Source of the DNA: Clostridiales bacterium
Lineage (GTDB): Bacteria; Bacillota; Clostridia; Oscillospirales; CAG-272
Assembly: GCA_012514145.1 (NCBI GenBank)
Contig: JAAZAV010000011.1
Location: 41,609 to 105,608 of the forward strand
Direction: 5' to 3'
Length of the DNA: 64,000 nt
How positions within the stretch are numbered: position 1 is the first letter of the stretch; each line of letters begins with the position of its first letter. A model generated the notes under the pieces. That model was given only the letters and a program-made list of their open reading frames with translations. It was not told the origin of the DNA and did no database searches. Below are positions 1 to 8,662 of the stretch, piece by piece. The translations under genes were made by a program, and so were the position numbers.

Positions 1-467
1 CTCTTTCCGAACTTCCCGACCTGGGGATACGCTGGGGGCTTGAGACAATGGGTAAAGTCAACCAGCTCGGTACCCTGGACGAAGTTCTCACCCTCTGCCG
101 TCTGGATCGCCGGCTCTGTCCGGTTGTTGACTTCGGACATATAAACGCCCGGGAGATCGGCGGATATTTTACAACTGTCGACGATTATCGCAGAGTGTTT
201 GACACCATTGGTGAGCAACTCGGAAATGACGAGGCTATGTACCTCCACTGTCATTTTTCGAAAATTATGTATACCAAAGCGGGCGAAAAGAAACATCTAA
301 CCTTTGAAGATACCATATACGGCCCGCCCTTCGAACCGCTTTGCGAAGCGATTGCCGCCGACGGGCTTTATCCGTGCATAATCTGTGAATCGGACGGAAC
401 CATGGCAGAGGACGCGGCTACCCTCAAGCAGACTTATAATGCATTCCGAGACAATACGGAGGGTTAA
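1..467 (+). CDS. Endonuclease IV-like TIM-barrel protein, 5' truncated by the window edge
   Basis: The reading frame is open from the first bases; the ATG at 48 is internal because the upstream codons continue the family sequence (ending in GLETMGK). The visible part is the C-terminal half of an AP endonuclease family 2 (Nfo-type) barrel. Metal-binding signatures can be seen: the Glu of LETMGK, the Asp/His pair in PVVDFGHINAR, the His pair in YLHCHFSK, and the Glu of IICESDGT near the end. In this family these residues hold the zinc cluster that cleaves DNA 5' of abasic sites, but related TIM-barrel proteins act on sugars, so the substrate is inferred. The gene ends in TAA, which is immediately followed by the first copy of the flanking repeat. 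Confidence 0.8.
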   Translation, partial: LSELPDLGIRWGLETMGKVNQLGTLDEVLTLCRLDRRLCPVVDFGHINAREIGGYFTTVDDYRRVFDTIGEQLGNDEAMYLHCHFSKIMYTKAGEKKHLTFEDTIYGPPFEPLCEAIAADGLYPCIICESDGTMAEDAATLKQTYNAFRDNTEG

Positions 468-562
468 AGATTGAAACATAACTAACCGCCAATCTAATAA
501 AAACGCGCGCAGAAAAACAGACCCCTTAAAAGCGGCCGAAAAGGATATAAACAATACACAAG
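466..562 (+). repeat. Island-flanking direct repeat, copy A
   Basis: This stretch begins at the stop codon of the endonuclease-like gene with the 19 bases AAAGATTGAAACATAACTA. It aligns over about 97 bases with 2945-3040, at roughly three quarters identity by eye and with one gap. The most conserved blocks are AATAAAAAC, GCGCAGAAAA and GATATAAA. It is A-rich, shows no strong hairpin and codes for nothing convincing. Its nature is unknown: a decayed mobile-element end or a family of intergenic repeats are both possible. Confidence 0.6.
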
Positions 563-680
563 CACCTGAAAACTAAGACGAAATAAAGTACCCATGACGC
601 TGTAATATAAAGACAGCTTCATTAAAAGTCACGCTGCGATGCTCCGGGGGGAGTGTCGGATTTACGATAAAGCTCCGGGT

Positions 681-1064
681 TTAAGGTTCGTGTTTCTTGA
701 GAATGCTGCAGATGGCAGTCAGCAGCATTCGAGCAATAGCAATGACGGCTTTCTTGTGACCCCTGCGCTTTTTCAGAGTATTGTAACGTTTGACAATTTC
801 AGGGGACTTCTTCTTGCTTTTAATAGCAGAAAGCGCACACTAAACAAGCAGGGGGTTAATGTAAACACCTGCGCGGCTGATACGAGTGGTTTTCTTCTTT
901 CCGGCGCTCTGGTCATTCTGAGGTACAAGCCCCGCCCAAGAGCAGAGATGCTTGGAAGTCGGAAACACCGACATGTCAACACCGATTTTTCCGATAACGG
1001 CGATAGACGAATAAGCAGTAAATCCTGGAACGGTAAAAATGAGGTTAGTCTGGCTATATTCTAC
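681..1064 (-). pseudogene. IS110-family transposase remnant (C-terminal part)
   Basis: Reading the minus strand from about 1064 to the TAA at 681-683 gives the typical C-terminal (Transposase_20) half of an IS110/IS116/IS902 transposase. Recognisable pieces are TVPGFTAYSSIAVIGKIG, then CSWAGLVPQNDQSAGKKKTT, then KKRRGHKKAVIAIARMLL. In the family this is the domain with the catalytic serine region, the partner of the DEDD domain. The N-terminal DEDD half is absent, and an in-frame TAG interrupts the frame after YINPLLV, so the gene is dead. The plus-strand frame at 639-1073 is its antisense shadow. It marks past element activity next to the ABC transporter island. Confidence 0.85.
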
Positions 1065-1135
1065 ACTTTATGATTCAGTATTATAGTATGTTGAATTTAT
1101 TAGTTTGTAGGTGAAATTGAAATGAAAAGCAAAAT

Positions 1136-2938
1136 TTGAAAAACACATTAGATGCAACCAAGTATATGTTTGCATCTATTTGGAAAAAGCCTGACGGGAA
1201 AAAATACGTCTTTTTAAAATTGTTTGTTGCTTTTCTCGATTCTATTCTTCCGCTTGTTTACGCAATATTTCCGGGCTTGATAATTGACGAATTATTAAAC
1301 GATCAGCGTTTGTTATTCGTTATGTACTATATAATTGCATTATGTTTAGCCCCAATTATTAATGAAGTCATTCATGTTTTGTTATATAAAAAAATTGTAA
1401 TTTATAGTCAATCACTTGAATTAGCGTTTAGTGTGGACTTTTATTCTCATGTCGCTGATATGGACTTTGAATTAAATGAATCGCCGGAAATTCAAGCGCT
1501 GAAGGGTCGTGCGCAACAAACAATTGAATCATCGGTATCTATTGTAGATTCTGTGCTTGGGTTAATCAGTTCCGTTATTCGATTAATATCGATATCTGCG
1601 ATAGTTATTACGCTGAATCCGATAATAATGATTCTCGTCATTATTCAGGTTTGTATAAATGCTTATATCGAAAAAATATTAAATGATCGTACCCACGAGA
1701 TTAGTATTCAGACCTCCTTGTTCGGAAGAAAAATATATGCCAACACATGTGTTTTTGATGACAATGACTATGCAAAAGAATTAAGACTATATAACCTGAA
1801 GGATTATATGATTAGCCTTTTTATCCGCAACAAAAAAGAGGAAGATAGAATATGGCAAAAGCATAGAAAAAATCAATTCCAAGCACAAGCATTTAAAGCG
1901 CTTGTGAATAATATTCAACAATTCATAGTATATACAATCCTGGCGATTAATGTTCTTTCAAATGTGATATCGATCGGACAAATGACAATTTATCTGGCAT
2001 CGGTAAGTCAATTTTCCAATAGCCTGGAACTCCTGTTTTCTTCGTATGTAAATTTATACGGACGAAGTTTAAAAATTGACGAGTTAGTTGAATTTCTAAA
2101 AATTCCAAGGAAGCAGGCGCAGTCGGGAACAAAACAGCCTCATTTTACAAAAGATTCAGTTATCGAGTTTAAAAACGTCTCTTTTAAATATCCGGGAAGC
2201 GATAATTATGCCCTGAAAAATCTGAATATTAAAGTAAAATGTTCGGAAAAATTATGTATTGTCGGTGCAAACGGTTCAGGGAAAACCACTTTTGTCAAAT
2301 TGTTAACAAGGTTGTATCTACCAACCGAGGGCAATATTTTTCTGGATGGAGTAAATATTAATGAATATGATTATAAGCAATATCAAAATTTGTTTGCTCC
2401 GGTTTTTCAGGATTTTCAACTGCTGTTTATGTCATTACGCGATAACGTTGTTTTGGCTCAGGATGTTGATAATATTCGGCTTGAAAAAGTATATCGTGAC
2501 GGCAATTTAGATAAATTAATAAATTCTTTGAAATACTCAGACAATACTCAGGTATACAAATGGGAGTGCGCCGATGGGTTTGAACCATCCGGAGGCGAGG
2601 GGCAAAAGATAGCTATCGCCAGAGCAATTTACCATGACAGGCCTGTTTATATTCTGGATGAGCCGACTGCCGCGCTTGATCCGACGGCAGAGTATGAAAT
2701 GTATGAACAATTTCACATGATTATTCAAAACAAAACGGCAATATTAATTACACATCGCCTTTCCGCTGTCCAGCTTGCAGACATAGTAGCAGTATTTAAC
2801 GATGGTCACATTGAAGAATACGGCACACATTCCGAACTTTATGCTAAAGGCGGAATATATAAAGAAATGTTCGATAAGCAGTCGGAATTCTATGTCAAAG
2901 CTGCAAGTGAATCAAATGAAACCGAGACTTGCCATTAA
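1136..2938 (+). CDS. ABC transporter, fused permease and ATPase (exporter type)
   Basis: This is a half-transporter of 600 residues: an N-terminal transmembrane domain (about 1-320) with hydrophobic helices, then a nucleotide-binding domain. Visible motifs are Walker A GANGSGKT (377-384), Q-loop PVFQDFQ, signature PSGGEGQK (484 on), Walker B VYILDEP with D508 and E509, and the H-loop THRLS. The variant signature and overall type resemble peptide or bacteriocin exporters; the substrate is unknown and no precursor peptide is visible nearby. The gene is visibly AT-rich compared with its neighbours, which suggests transfer. The only start in frame is the TTG at 1136. The Shine-Dalgarno AGGTGA at 1108 instead serves an ATG at 1122 that reads five codons and stops; one extra A in the run at 1131-1134 would join both frames. 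It probably works as a homodimer or with a missing partner. Confidence 0.85.
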   Translation: MKNTLDATKYMFASIWKKPDGKKYVFLKLFVAFLDSILPLVYAIFPGLIIDELLNDQRLLFVMYYIIALCLAPIINEVIHVLLYKKIVIYSQSLELAFSVDFYSHVADMDFELNESPEIQALKGRAQQTIESSVSIVDSVLGLISSVIRLISISAIVITLNPIIMILVIIQVCINAYIEKILNDRTHEISIQTSLFGRKIYANTCVFDDNDYAKELRLYNLKDYMISLFIRNKKEEDRIWQKHRKNQFQAQAFKALVNNIQQFIVYTILAINVLSNVISIGQMTIYLASVSQFSNSLELLFSSYVNLYGRSLKIDELVEFLKIPRKQAQSGTKQPHFTKDSVIEFKNVSFKYPGSDNYALKNLNIKVKCSEKLCIVGANGSGKTTFVKLLTRLYLPTEGNIFLDGVNINEYDYKQYQNLFAPVFQDFQLLFMSLRDNVVLAQDVDNIRLEKVYRDGNLDKLINSLKYSDNTQVYKWECADGFEPSGGEGQKIAIARAIYHDRPVYILDEPTAALDPTAEYEMYEQFHMIIQNKTAILITHRLSAVQLADIVAVFNDGHIEEYGTHSELYAKGGIYKEMFDKQSEFYVKAASESNETETCH

Positions 2939-2944
2939 CTTCCC

Positions 2945-3040
2945 AAAGATTGAAACATAACTATCAACCAAGTGAATAAAAACAGGCGCAGAAAACATAC
3001 CTCCGTAAAGTGATCGAGATAGATATAAATAATACTCAAC
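2945..3040 (+). repeat. Island-flanking direct repeat, copy B
   Basis: Second copy of the repeat seen at 466-562, in the same orientation, starting six bases after the ABC transporter stop with the same 19-base block. Similarity fades after about 3040. The rest of the gap up to the peptidase at 3218 shows no clear gene or regulatory site apart from a Shine-Dalgarno at 3200-3205. Confidence 0.6.
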
Positions 3041-3217
3041 CGTCGTAAGTATGAGACTAAATGCGGTTCAGCGTGCTCTGTGTCCACTCACCTCCATGTA
3101 CTCTGTAGTGTGCCTTTTTCTCAAGCTTATCATATCACAACGTTTAACTCTGCGCTGCCGCATTTGGTTTCATTACCCTTTTGTGACTTGAGCGCAGCGA
3201 AAGGAATGGTCATAAAA

Positions 3218-4285
3218 ATGTCAAGGCTCTCCAATCTGTTAATAGCACTTCCTGAAAAGGCAGACGGTATACTTGTAACTTCACCTATAAATCAGCGTTA
3301 TCTGACCGGCTTCAACTATTCTGACGGATATGTGCTGGTCACCCGAGGCGCCTCCTATCTGCTTGCCGATTCCCGCTATTATGAGGCGGCTAAGAACAGC
3401 TGCTCATCCGAATTCGAGGTCGTTCTCATCGAAGGCGACAGAAATGTCCTGCTGCGCTCGCTGCTGGTGAAGAGCCCGGCAGCCTACCTCTGCTACGAGG
3501 ATCGTTCAATCACCTGCGCCGGCTTTGAGGGGTTGAGGAAAGGACTGCCCGATGTGGAATTCATCCCCTGCGGTGGGCTTTTTACCGAACTTCGCGCAGT
3601 TAAAGAGCGCTGCGAGACTGACAAAATCATTGCGGCTCAGCGCATAGCCGATGCCTGCTTCAATCATGTCCTGAATTATATAAGGCGCGATATAACCGAA
3701 CGTCAGCTTGCTCTTGAGATTGAGTTGTTTATGCGCAAGAACGGCTCGGAAGGCGTAGCCTTCGATATCATCGCCGTATCGGGTCAAGCCTCCTCGCTGC
3801 CCCACGGTGTACCAAGAGACATCCCCCTTGAAAGCGGTCCGCTGACAATGGACTTCGGCGCGGTGATCGGCGGTTACCGTTCGGATATGACCAGAACGGT
3901 GTTTATCGGTGAGCCAAGCGATGAGATACGGAATATATACGAAACTGTTCTCGCCGCTCAGACAACTGCCCTCTCGCTCATCAAACCGGGTGCGAAATGT
4001 TCTGATATTGACGCCGCAGCGCGCAAAGTCATAGACGACGCCGGCTACGGCAAAAACTTTGGTCACAGTCTGGGGCACGGAGTGGGGCTTGAGATTCATG
4101 AGGCTCCGCGGCTCGCACACAATGACAGCAGCCAGCTTGTTCCCGGAAATGTTGTAACCGTTGAACCGGGTATCTACCTTGAAGGCCGCTTCGGCGTTCG
4201 GATAGAGGACATGGCACATGTCACTGAAGGCGGCATGGAGAATCTGACCCGGGCACCCAAGGATCTCCTTGTGCTCTGCAGATAA
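3218..4285 (+). CDS. pepP: Xaa-Pro aminopeptidase (M24 family)
   Basis: A cytoplasmic metalloprotease that removes N-terminal residues before proline. From the ATG at 3218 it has 355 residues: a creatinase-like N domain (about 1-120) and a pita-bread catalytic domain. All five dinuclear-metal ligands are visible: D212 and D223 (MDFGAVIGGYRSDMTR), H287 (GHGVGLEIHE), E316 (VEPGIY) and E330 (RIEDM). The frame is open back to 3080, but the upstream part (MSTHLHVLCS...) is unlike the family, and AAAGGA at 3200-3205 supports the ATG at 3218. The following gene is EF-P, the order commonly seen in Bacillota. EF-P helps ribosomes through proline runs, so the pairing is thematically consistent. Confidence 0.9.
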   Translation: MSRLSNLLIALPEKADGILVTSPINQRYLTGFNYSDGYVLVTRGASYLLADSRYYEAAKNSCSSEFEVVLIEGDRNVLLRSLLVKSPAAYLCYEDRSITCAGFEGLRKGLPDVEFIPCGGLFTELRAVKERCETDKIIAAQRIADACFNHVLNYIRRDITERQLALEIELFMRKNGSEGVAFDIIAVSGQASSLPHGVPRDIPLESGPLTMDFGAVIGGYRSDMTRTVFIGEPSDEIRNIYETVLAAQTTALSLIKPGAKCSDIDAAARKVIDDAGYGKNFGHSLGHGVGLEIHEAPRLAHNDSSQLVPGNVVTVEPGIYLEGRFGVRIEDMAHVTEGGMENLTRAPKDLLVLCR

Positions 4286-4332
4286 ACGCATACGCGATAT
4301 ACATACTGTCATGGACATTCATAGCGTGTCTT

Positions 4333-4353
4333 ATGTTAATTAAAGATTAACAT
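4333..4353 (+). other. AT-rich hairpin between pepP and efp
   Basis: An 8-bp perfect inverted repeat, ATGTTAAT at 4333-4340 and ATTAACAT at 4346-4353, with a 5-base loop. It has no following T-tract, so it is at best a weak terminator for the peptidase gene. Confidence 0.35.
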
Positions 4354-4366
4354 TACAGCTTTCCTA

Positions 4367-4395
4367 TTGCAAATAAGCCGGTTTTGGTGTAGAAT
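4367..4395 (+). promoter_or_regulatory. Sigma-A promoter of efp
   Basis: The -35 TTGCAA (4367-4372) and -10 TAGAAT (4390-4395) are separated by exactly 17 bases. The predicted transcript starts near 4402, leaving a leader of about 45 bases before efp that includes its GGAGGA ribosome-binding site. Confidence 0.65.
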
Positions 4396-4446
4396 CAATC
4401 GGATGAAGACAATTAAACGCAATGTATTATTGGAGGATTATTATTT

Positions 4447-5004
4447 ATGGTAACCGCTGGCGATTTCAGAAACGGTGTAACCTTTGAGATGGACGGCAAC
4501 GTAATGCAGATCATCGAGTTTCAGCATGTTAAGCCGGGCAAGGGTGCTGCCTTTGTAAGAACAAAGCTGAGAAATGTTATGACCGGCTCCGTGGTTGAGA
4601 AGACCTTCAGCCCTACCGACAAGTTTGAGAACGCTTATGTTGAGCGCAAAGAGATGCAGTATCTCTATAACGACGGAGATCTCTACTATTTCATGGATAT
4701 GGAGTCCTTTGAGCAGCTTCCTCTCGGCAAGGATAAGCTTGACGATAACTTCGTCTTTGTCAAGGAGAACATGATGTGCAAGGTAATTTCCTACAAGGGT
4801 AACGTATTCGCGGTTGAGCCGCCCATGTTTGTTGAGCTTGAAATAACCGACACCGAGCCGGGCTTCAAGGGCGATACCGCTACCGGCACAACCAAGCCTG
4901 CGGTTCTCGAAACCGGCACCACCATCAAGGTCCCGCTGTTCATCAATATCGGCGATGTTATACGCATAGATACCCGTACCGGTGAGTATATCGAGAGAGC
5001 ATAA
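4447..5004 (+). CDS. efp: Translation elongation factor P
   Basis: EF-P binds the ribosome between the P and E sites and relieves stalling at polyproline stretches. The 185-residue length is standard. The N-terminal KOW-like domain carries the tip loop VKPGKGAAF with lysine at position 32, the residue that is post-translationally modified in several bacteria. The OB domains end in the conserved block [20 protein letters not shown]. The ATG at 4447 is preceded by GGAGGA at 4432. It has its own promoter and is followed 41 bases later by the CD1247-type gene, probably co-transcribed. No EF-P modification enzyme is visible in the window. Confidence 0.97.
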   Translation: MVTAGDFRNGVTFEMDGNVMQIIEFQHVKPGKGAAFVRTKLRNVMTGSVVEKTFSPTDKFENAYVERKEMQYLYNDGDLYYFMDMESFEQLPLGKDKLDDNFVFVKENMMCKVISYKGNVFAVEPPMFVELEITDTEPGFKGDTATGTTKPAVLETGTTIKVPLFINIGDVIRIDTRTGEYIERA

Positions 5005-5045
5005 GTATTCACACCACAGCCCTGTTAAGGAGGACGTTATCCAAA

Positions 5046-5495
5046 ATGAACGACTTCGCAAAGAAAGCCGCATATCTTCGCGGGCTCATGGAAGGAATGA
5101 AGCTAGATCCCTCAAATCCGGAGCACAAGCTTATAGCGGGCATTATCGACGTACTGGGTGACCTCTCGGATGTTGCCGAAGAACTTCTGCTTGCCGTTGA
5201 TGATCTTGACGAGAGCACCGAAGAACTCGGTGACAGTGTTGACGAGATTATCGAGCGCATTGAGGATATTGAATCCGAGCTTGATTATTTTGACGGTTTT
5301 GACGATGACTATGACGACGATGATGACGAAATCCATATTGGATGTCCGAAATGCGGTACTGCAATAGAAATTGACGATATTACCGATCCCTCGGATATCG
5401 TTTGTCAGAAATGCGGCGAACGCATTGACCTCACCGCCGATGATGAAGGTTACGAGGAAATAGACGGCAAGTCCGACGATGAGGACGATGAATAG
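5046..5495 (+). CDS. CD1247-domain protein with acidic coil and zinc ribbon
   Basis: The first 75 residues (AYLRGLMEGMKLD onward) match the CD1247 N-terminal domain known from clostridia, whose function is not known. It is largely helical and acidic, consistent with a short coiled coil. A run of Asp residues (about 83-97) is followed by a rubredoxin-like zinc ribbon formed by CPKCG and CQKCG, and then a very acidic tail. The ribosome-binding site AGGAGG lies at 5031-5036. It sits directly after efp and before a strong terminator, so it is probably the last gene of the efp transcript. A role in translation or RNA binding is a guess from context only. Confidence 0.75.
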   Translation: MNDFAKKAAYLRGLMEGMKLDPSNPEHKLIAGIIDVLGDLSDVAEELLLAVDDLDESTEELGDSVDEIIERIEDIESELDYFDGFDDDYDDDDDEIHIGCPKCGTAIEIDDITDPSDIVCQKCGERIDLTADDEGYEEIDGKSDDEDDE

Positions 5496-5530
5496 GCGCA
5501 TACCTTAAGATAAGCATTATTGAATGATAC

Positions 5531-5578
5531 CGACAGACCCTGCTGTGCGGAATGCACCGTCGGGTCTGTCCTTTTTTA
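5531..5578 (+). terminator. Intrinsic terminator after the efp operon
   Basis: A 9-bp perfect stem, GACAGACCC (5532-5540) with GGGTCTGTC (5562-5570), followed at once by a T-tract at 5572-5577. Confidence 0.85.
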
Positions 5579-5588
5579 CTATATTGTA

Positions 5589-5617
5589 TTGAATTTTATT
5601 ATTTGCTATGCTATAAT
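5589..5617 (+). promoter_or_regulatory. Sigma-A promoter of the FAD oxidoreductase and sulfatase run
   Basis: -35 TTGAAT (5589-5594), 17-base spacer, -10 TATAAT (5612-5617). It lies just after the preceding terminator and 74 bases before the ATG at 5691. I saw no further strong promoter or terminator until 13.9 kb, so it may drive the whole run to the fucosidase. Confidence 0.7.
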
Positions 5618-5690
5618 AAGTTTGTTAAGTAGTATGTCGGTTTTTTGACGGACGGTTGCAATACCGCCTCCGAAATGAAACGGAAATTAT

Positions 5691-8627
5691 ATGAACATTA
5701 TTATACTCGGTGCGGGTTTCGCGGGTATTGCCGCCGCATGCCGGCTCTCGGAGTCGGGACACAGTGTCAGTATTATTGATGAACACAGCTTCGCCGGCGG
5801 TGATATCGTTGCGTGTCAGCATACTCACGCTGTCAACGGGCGTTACGGTTGTCGTATCGACCAGCCCAACGGGCGCATGAAAGCTGAACTCTACGGCAGG
5901 CTTCGCGATGCCGGTGTTAATGTTTGCTTCATGGCTCGTCTGTGCGGTCTATATACCGATGGTAAATCGGTAACCGGCGCGGCATTTGCCACAAAATACG
6001 GGATACTTGCCCTTGACGCTGACTTGGTGATTGACTGTACTCCTCACGGCTCCGGCGCATCGTTTCTCACCGGCAGACTTCCCTGCCCCGTTGAGGCGGA
6101 GTACGGCTTCGATATGTCGGGTGTGGATGCCGTAATGAAACCAATTGAACCGATGCCGGGGCTCGGACTGACGGGTGACTGTGTAAAGATCGGACGAACC
6201 ATGCGCTCGAATACTGCGAATATTTCCTTCTCCTTCCCTGTTTCGTCTGACAGCACAATGACGCGACATGAAATCGAACGTCATGCTCATGAGCTCGCCG
6301 CCGCCATAGCTATAAAGCTCCGTTCCCTGCCCGATTACGCAGGAGCGAGTGTCCAGCTCATCGGCTCACATACCCGACTTACCTGCCGGGAACCGATACG
6401 CGACAGCCGTTTGCCGTATATAGAAGCAGCATTGCCATCAGATTTTACCCTCGCTGACAGGCGTACTCTTGAGAGAAACGCCGAATCGGAAGCGGAAAGG
6501 CTTGTGCTTCCTTATGTAGATAATACGGTGAATCTTTCAGACCGTGAACTGATAAGTATGGGAAGTCCCATACACGGTATTACACGTGAGGACACGGAGA
6601 TACCAGGTATTTACAGACTTAACTTTGACTTTACCAAGCAGAACTTTATCACCCGGCAAACCGATGTTCTGGTGGCAGGCGCGGGAACCGGCGGCGCAAT
6701 GGCGGCATGGGCACTGAAGAATCAGAATACAGACTGCATAGCTGCGGACGCTCTGTATTGCTGCGGCGGAACCAATACCGTGGGCAGAGTTTTCGGAAAC
6801 TGGCACGGTTACAACGATGCTATGTTCACAGAGCGGCTTAGACTGGTGAAGGAAATGGCTGAAACTCCGGCTTTAAGCAACCGTATAGCTGCCATTTTGA
6901 TGTGGGATCGTGTGCTCGGTGATTCGCTTCTCGGCGGCATGACGGTTTGCGGTGCCAAGCTTTCTGACGGCAAAATAGCCGGTGTACTGCTCTGCGGAGA
7001 GAATGGCTTTGAGGTAGTATACTCAAAATATGTTATTGACGGCACTGCGGACGGCGATGTTGCCGCTTTTGCCGGACTGCCCTACACCATCGGCGGTGAG
7101 CGTGACGGTATGCTTCAAACTTCAAGCATGTGGGGATATGAGTACTCGATTACCAAAGCGTTCCCCCTTACGCGCTTCAACTCCGATGAGGATGTGATAG
7201 ATCCCGATTCTTATGCCGACCTTATGCGCGGGATTGGTCTCGGCTACCTGAAAAACAGTGAATATGAAATCGTCGAGATGTGTATGCAGCGTGAGTCAAG
7301 ACACTTCGACTGCCGCAATGAGCTTACAATGGCGGGTATTGCGCGGCGTGAGTGCCACGATGATGACATTGCGGTGGGCTACTGTCGGCACGATTCCCAC
7401 TGCCGCCCCAGTTCGCTTATGAATCAGTTCTATCTCTTTTCGTCACGCATGATGGAAGCCGGCGCCGATGATATACGCATAAGGATGCCACTCGGTATGT
7501 TTTTGCCCTTTGGCACCGACAACCTTGCCATAGTCGGCAAGAGTATGGCGGGTGAGCGGGAGGCAGCGGCACTCTGCCGTATGAACCCCGATATTTCCAA
7601 CTCCGGATACGCTGTTGGATGTGTAGTTTCGGCGGCTTTGACGCAGGGCACGCCGATTCATATCACAGACCTCTCTGATGTCAGGACAGAACTTCGTGAG
7701 CTGAGAATCCTGCCTGATTGGGCGGGTTCCCCCTCCGACCGACTTGGAATTACTGAGGCGAAAGAGGCTCTCTCCGATCCCGTTGACTTCGGATTTTCAT
7801 CTATGGTTCAGCCACGTGATGGTATTGTTCCTGTTCTTCTTGAAGCCCTGTGCGACAGAGGTGTACGCGGCGATAATGCTGCAATGGCACTTGGCTGGCA
7901 CGGCTGTCCAGAAGCCTCTCCCAGGTTGCTTTCGCTGCTGAAACGCGCTCTTACCCGGGACGCTCTGCGGTTTGATGTAGACGGCACCGAGATAACGGCG
8001 ATATGCGCCGACGGCGGCAGCTGTTCGGTGAATCCGAATAAAACCTACGGCTATGTCAGCGTCCCGATGGGTGATCCGATTTGTTCATATGGTCTTGTAA
8101 ACGCTCTGATTGTCCTGCTTGGTTTAGCGGGCGGAGAGGGTCTTGACGAGGTGCTTAAACAGCTTGATACAGCCCTTGAGCGCGACTTTACTTCTCAGCG
8201 TCTTTCCGGACTCACCCCCTATGCCCTCAACCGAATAGACGGTCACAAGCTGCTCTGCGAAGATCGGCTGTGGAGTCTGATTTACGCCTGCGAACGACTC
8301 GCGGATTGTTCCGCTGCCGCACCGCTGGAGGAACTGCTTGAACGCATTGCGATTCATACAGAACATTCATACCATGATATGTGGACCTCTGTAACACCTC
8401 CCCGGATCACTCTGCTGGAGATCGGCTGTGCCCGTGCCGCCGCACACTGCGGTTCCCTTGCCGGAGCCGTAAGACTTTCGGAATATACCTGCGATGCCCG
8501 CTCGGTCTTTTCGAAGATGGCAAAGCGTGCACTTTGTGAAGTCTACGGCGCGAATTGGCATGAGTCCCTCGACAAAAATATCTCCCCTCAGGTTACCGCA
8601 TATCGCGGCGATCCGTATCAGGGCTAA
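5691..8627 (+). CDS. FAD-dependent oxidoreductase with two dinucleotide-binding folds and a helical C-terminal region
   Basis: A large (978-residue) flavoprotein of unknown substrate. The N-terminal module (about 1-310) opens with the Rossmann motif GAGFAGIAAA (residues 7-16). A second module starts near residue 327 with VAGAGTGGAMAA and continues with CCGGTNTVGR and VIDGTADGDVA, the FAD_oxidored (PF12831) type often found beside polysaccharide-degrading enzymes. The last 300 residues are helical, reminiscent of HEAT repeats, with no family I can name. There is no signal peptide, so it is cytoplasmic. The ribosome-binding site is weak (CGGA). It lies 35 bases before a sulfatase gene and upstream of fucosidase, which suggests oxidation of a sugar or uronic-acid intermediate; that is inference. 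Two nucleotide-binding folds in one chain are unusual. Confidence 0.75.
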   Translation: MNIIILGAGFAGIAAACRLSESGHSVSIIDEHSFAGGDIVACQHTHAVNGRYGCRIDQPNGRMKAELYGRLRDAGVNVCFMARLCGLYTDGKSVTGAAFATKYGILALDADLVIDCTPHGSGASFLTGRLPCPVEAEYGFDMSGVDAVMKPIEPMPGLGLTGDCVKIGRTMRSNTANISFSFPVSSDSTMTRHEIERHAHELAAAIAIKLRSLPDYAGASVQLIGSHTRLTCREPIRDSRLPYIEAALPSDFTLADRRTLERNAESEAERLVLPYVDNTVNLSDRELISMGSPIHGITREDTEIPGIYRLNFDFTKQNFITRQTDVLVAGAGTGGAMAAWALKNQNTDCIAADALYCCGGTNTVGRVFGNWHGYNDAMFTERLRLVKEMAETPALSNRIAAILMWDRVLGDSLLGGMTVCGAKLSDGKIAGVLLCGENGFEVVYSKYVIDGTADGDVAAFAGLPYTIGGERDGMLQTSSMWGYEYSITKAFPLTRFNSDEDVIDPDSYADLMRGIGLGYLKNSEYEIVEMCMQRESRHFDCRNELTMAGIARRECHDDDIAVGYCRHDSHCRPSSLMNQFYLFSSRMMEAGADDIRIRMPLGMFLPFGTDNLAIVGKSMAGEREAAALCRMNPDISNSGYAVGCVVSAALTQGTPIHITDLSDVRTELRELRILPDWAGSPSDRLGITEAKEALSDPVDFGFSSMVQPRDGIVPVLLEALCDRGVRGDNAAMALGWHGCPEASPRLLSLLKRALTRDALRFDVDGTEITAICADGGSCSVNPNKTYGYVSVPMGDPICSYGLVNALIVLLGLAGGEGLDEVLKQLDTALERDFTSQRLSGLTPYALNRIDGHKLLCEDRLWSLIYACERLADCSAAAPLEELLERIAIHTEHSYHDMWTSVTPPRITLLEIGCARAAAHCGSLAGAVRLSEYTCDARSVFSKMAKRALCEVYGANWHESLDKNISPQVTAYRGDPYQG

Positions 8628-8662
8628 TATTTATTCTGTGTTTTATTGACAGGAGCTTTTAC

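Noticed and set aside
466..485. GATTGAAAC words at 469 and 2948 that resemble the 3' end of some CRISPR repeats
   Set aside because: Only two copies exist, 2.5 kb apart, inside a longer diverged repeat, with no regular spacers and no cas genes.
639..1073. Plus-strand open frame of 144 codons
   Set aside because: It is antisense to the IS110 transposase remnant, which explains the open frame.
1136..2938. A bacteriocin or lanthipeptide cluster around the ABC exporter
   Set aside because: No precursor peptide, modification enzyme or immunity gene is visible in the island; the exporter stands alone.
3506..4318. Minus-strand open frame of 270 codons
   Set aside because: It lies wholly over the M24 peptidase, whose five metal ligands are intact; the antisense frame has no recognisable features.
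4441..5073. Minus-strand open frame of 210 codons
   Set aside because: Shadow of efp, which is unmistakable on the plus strand.
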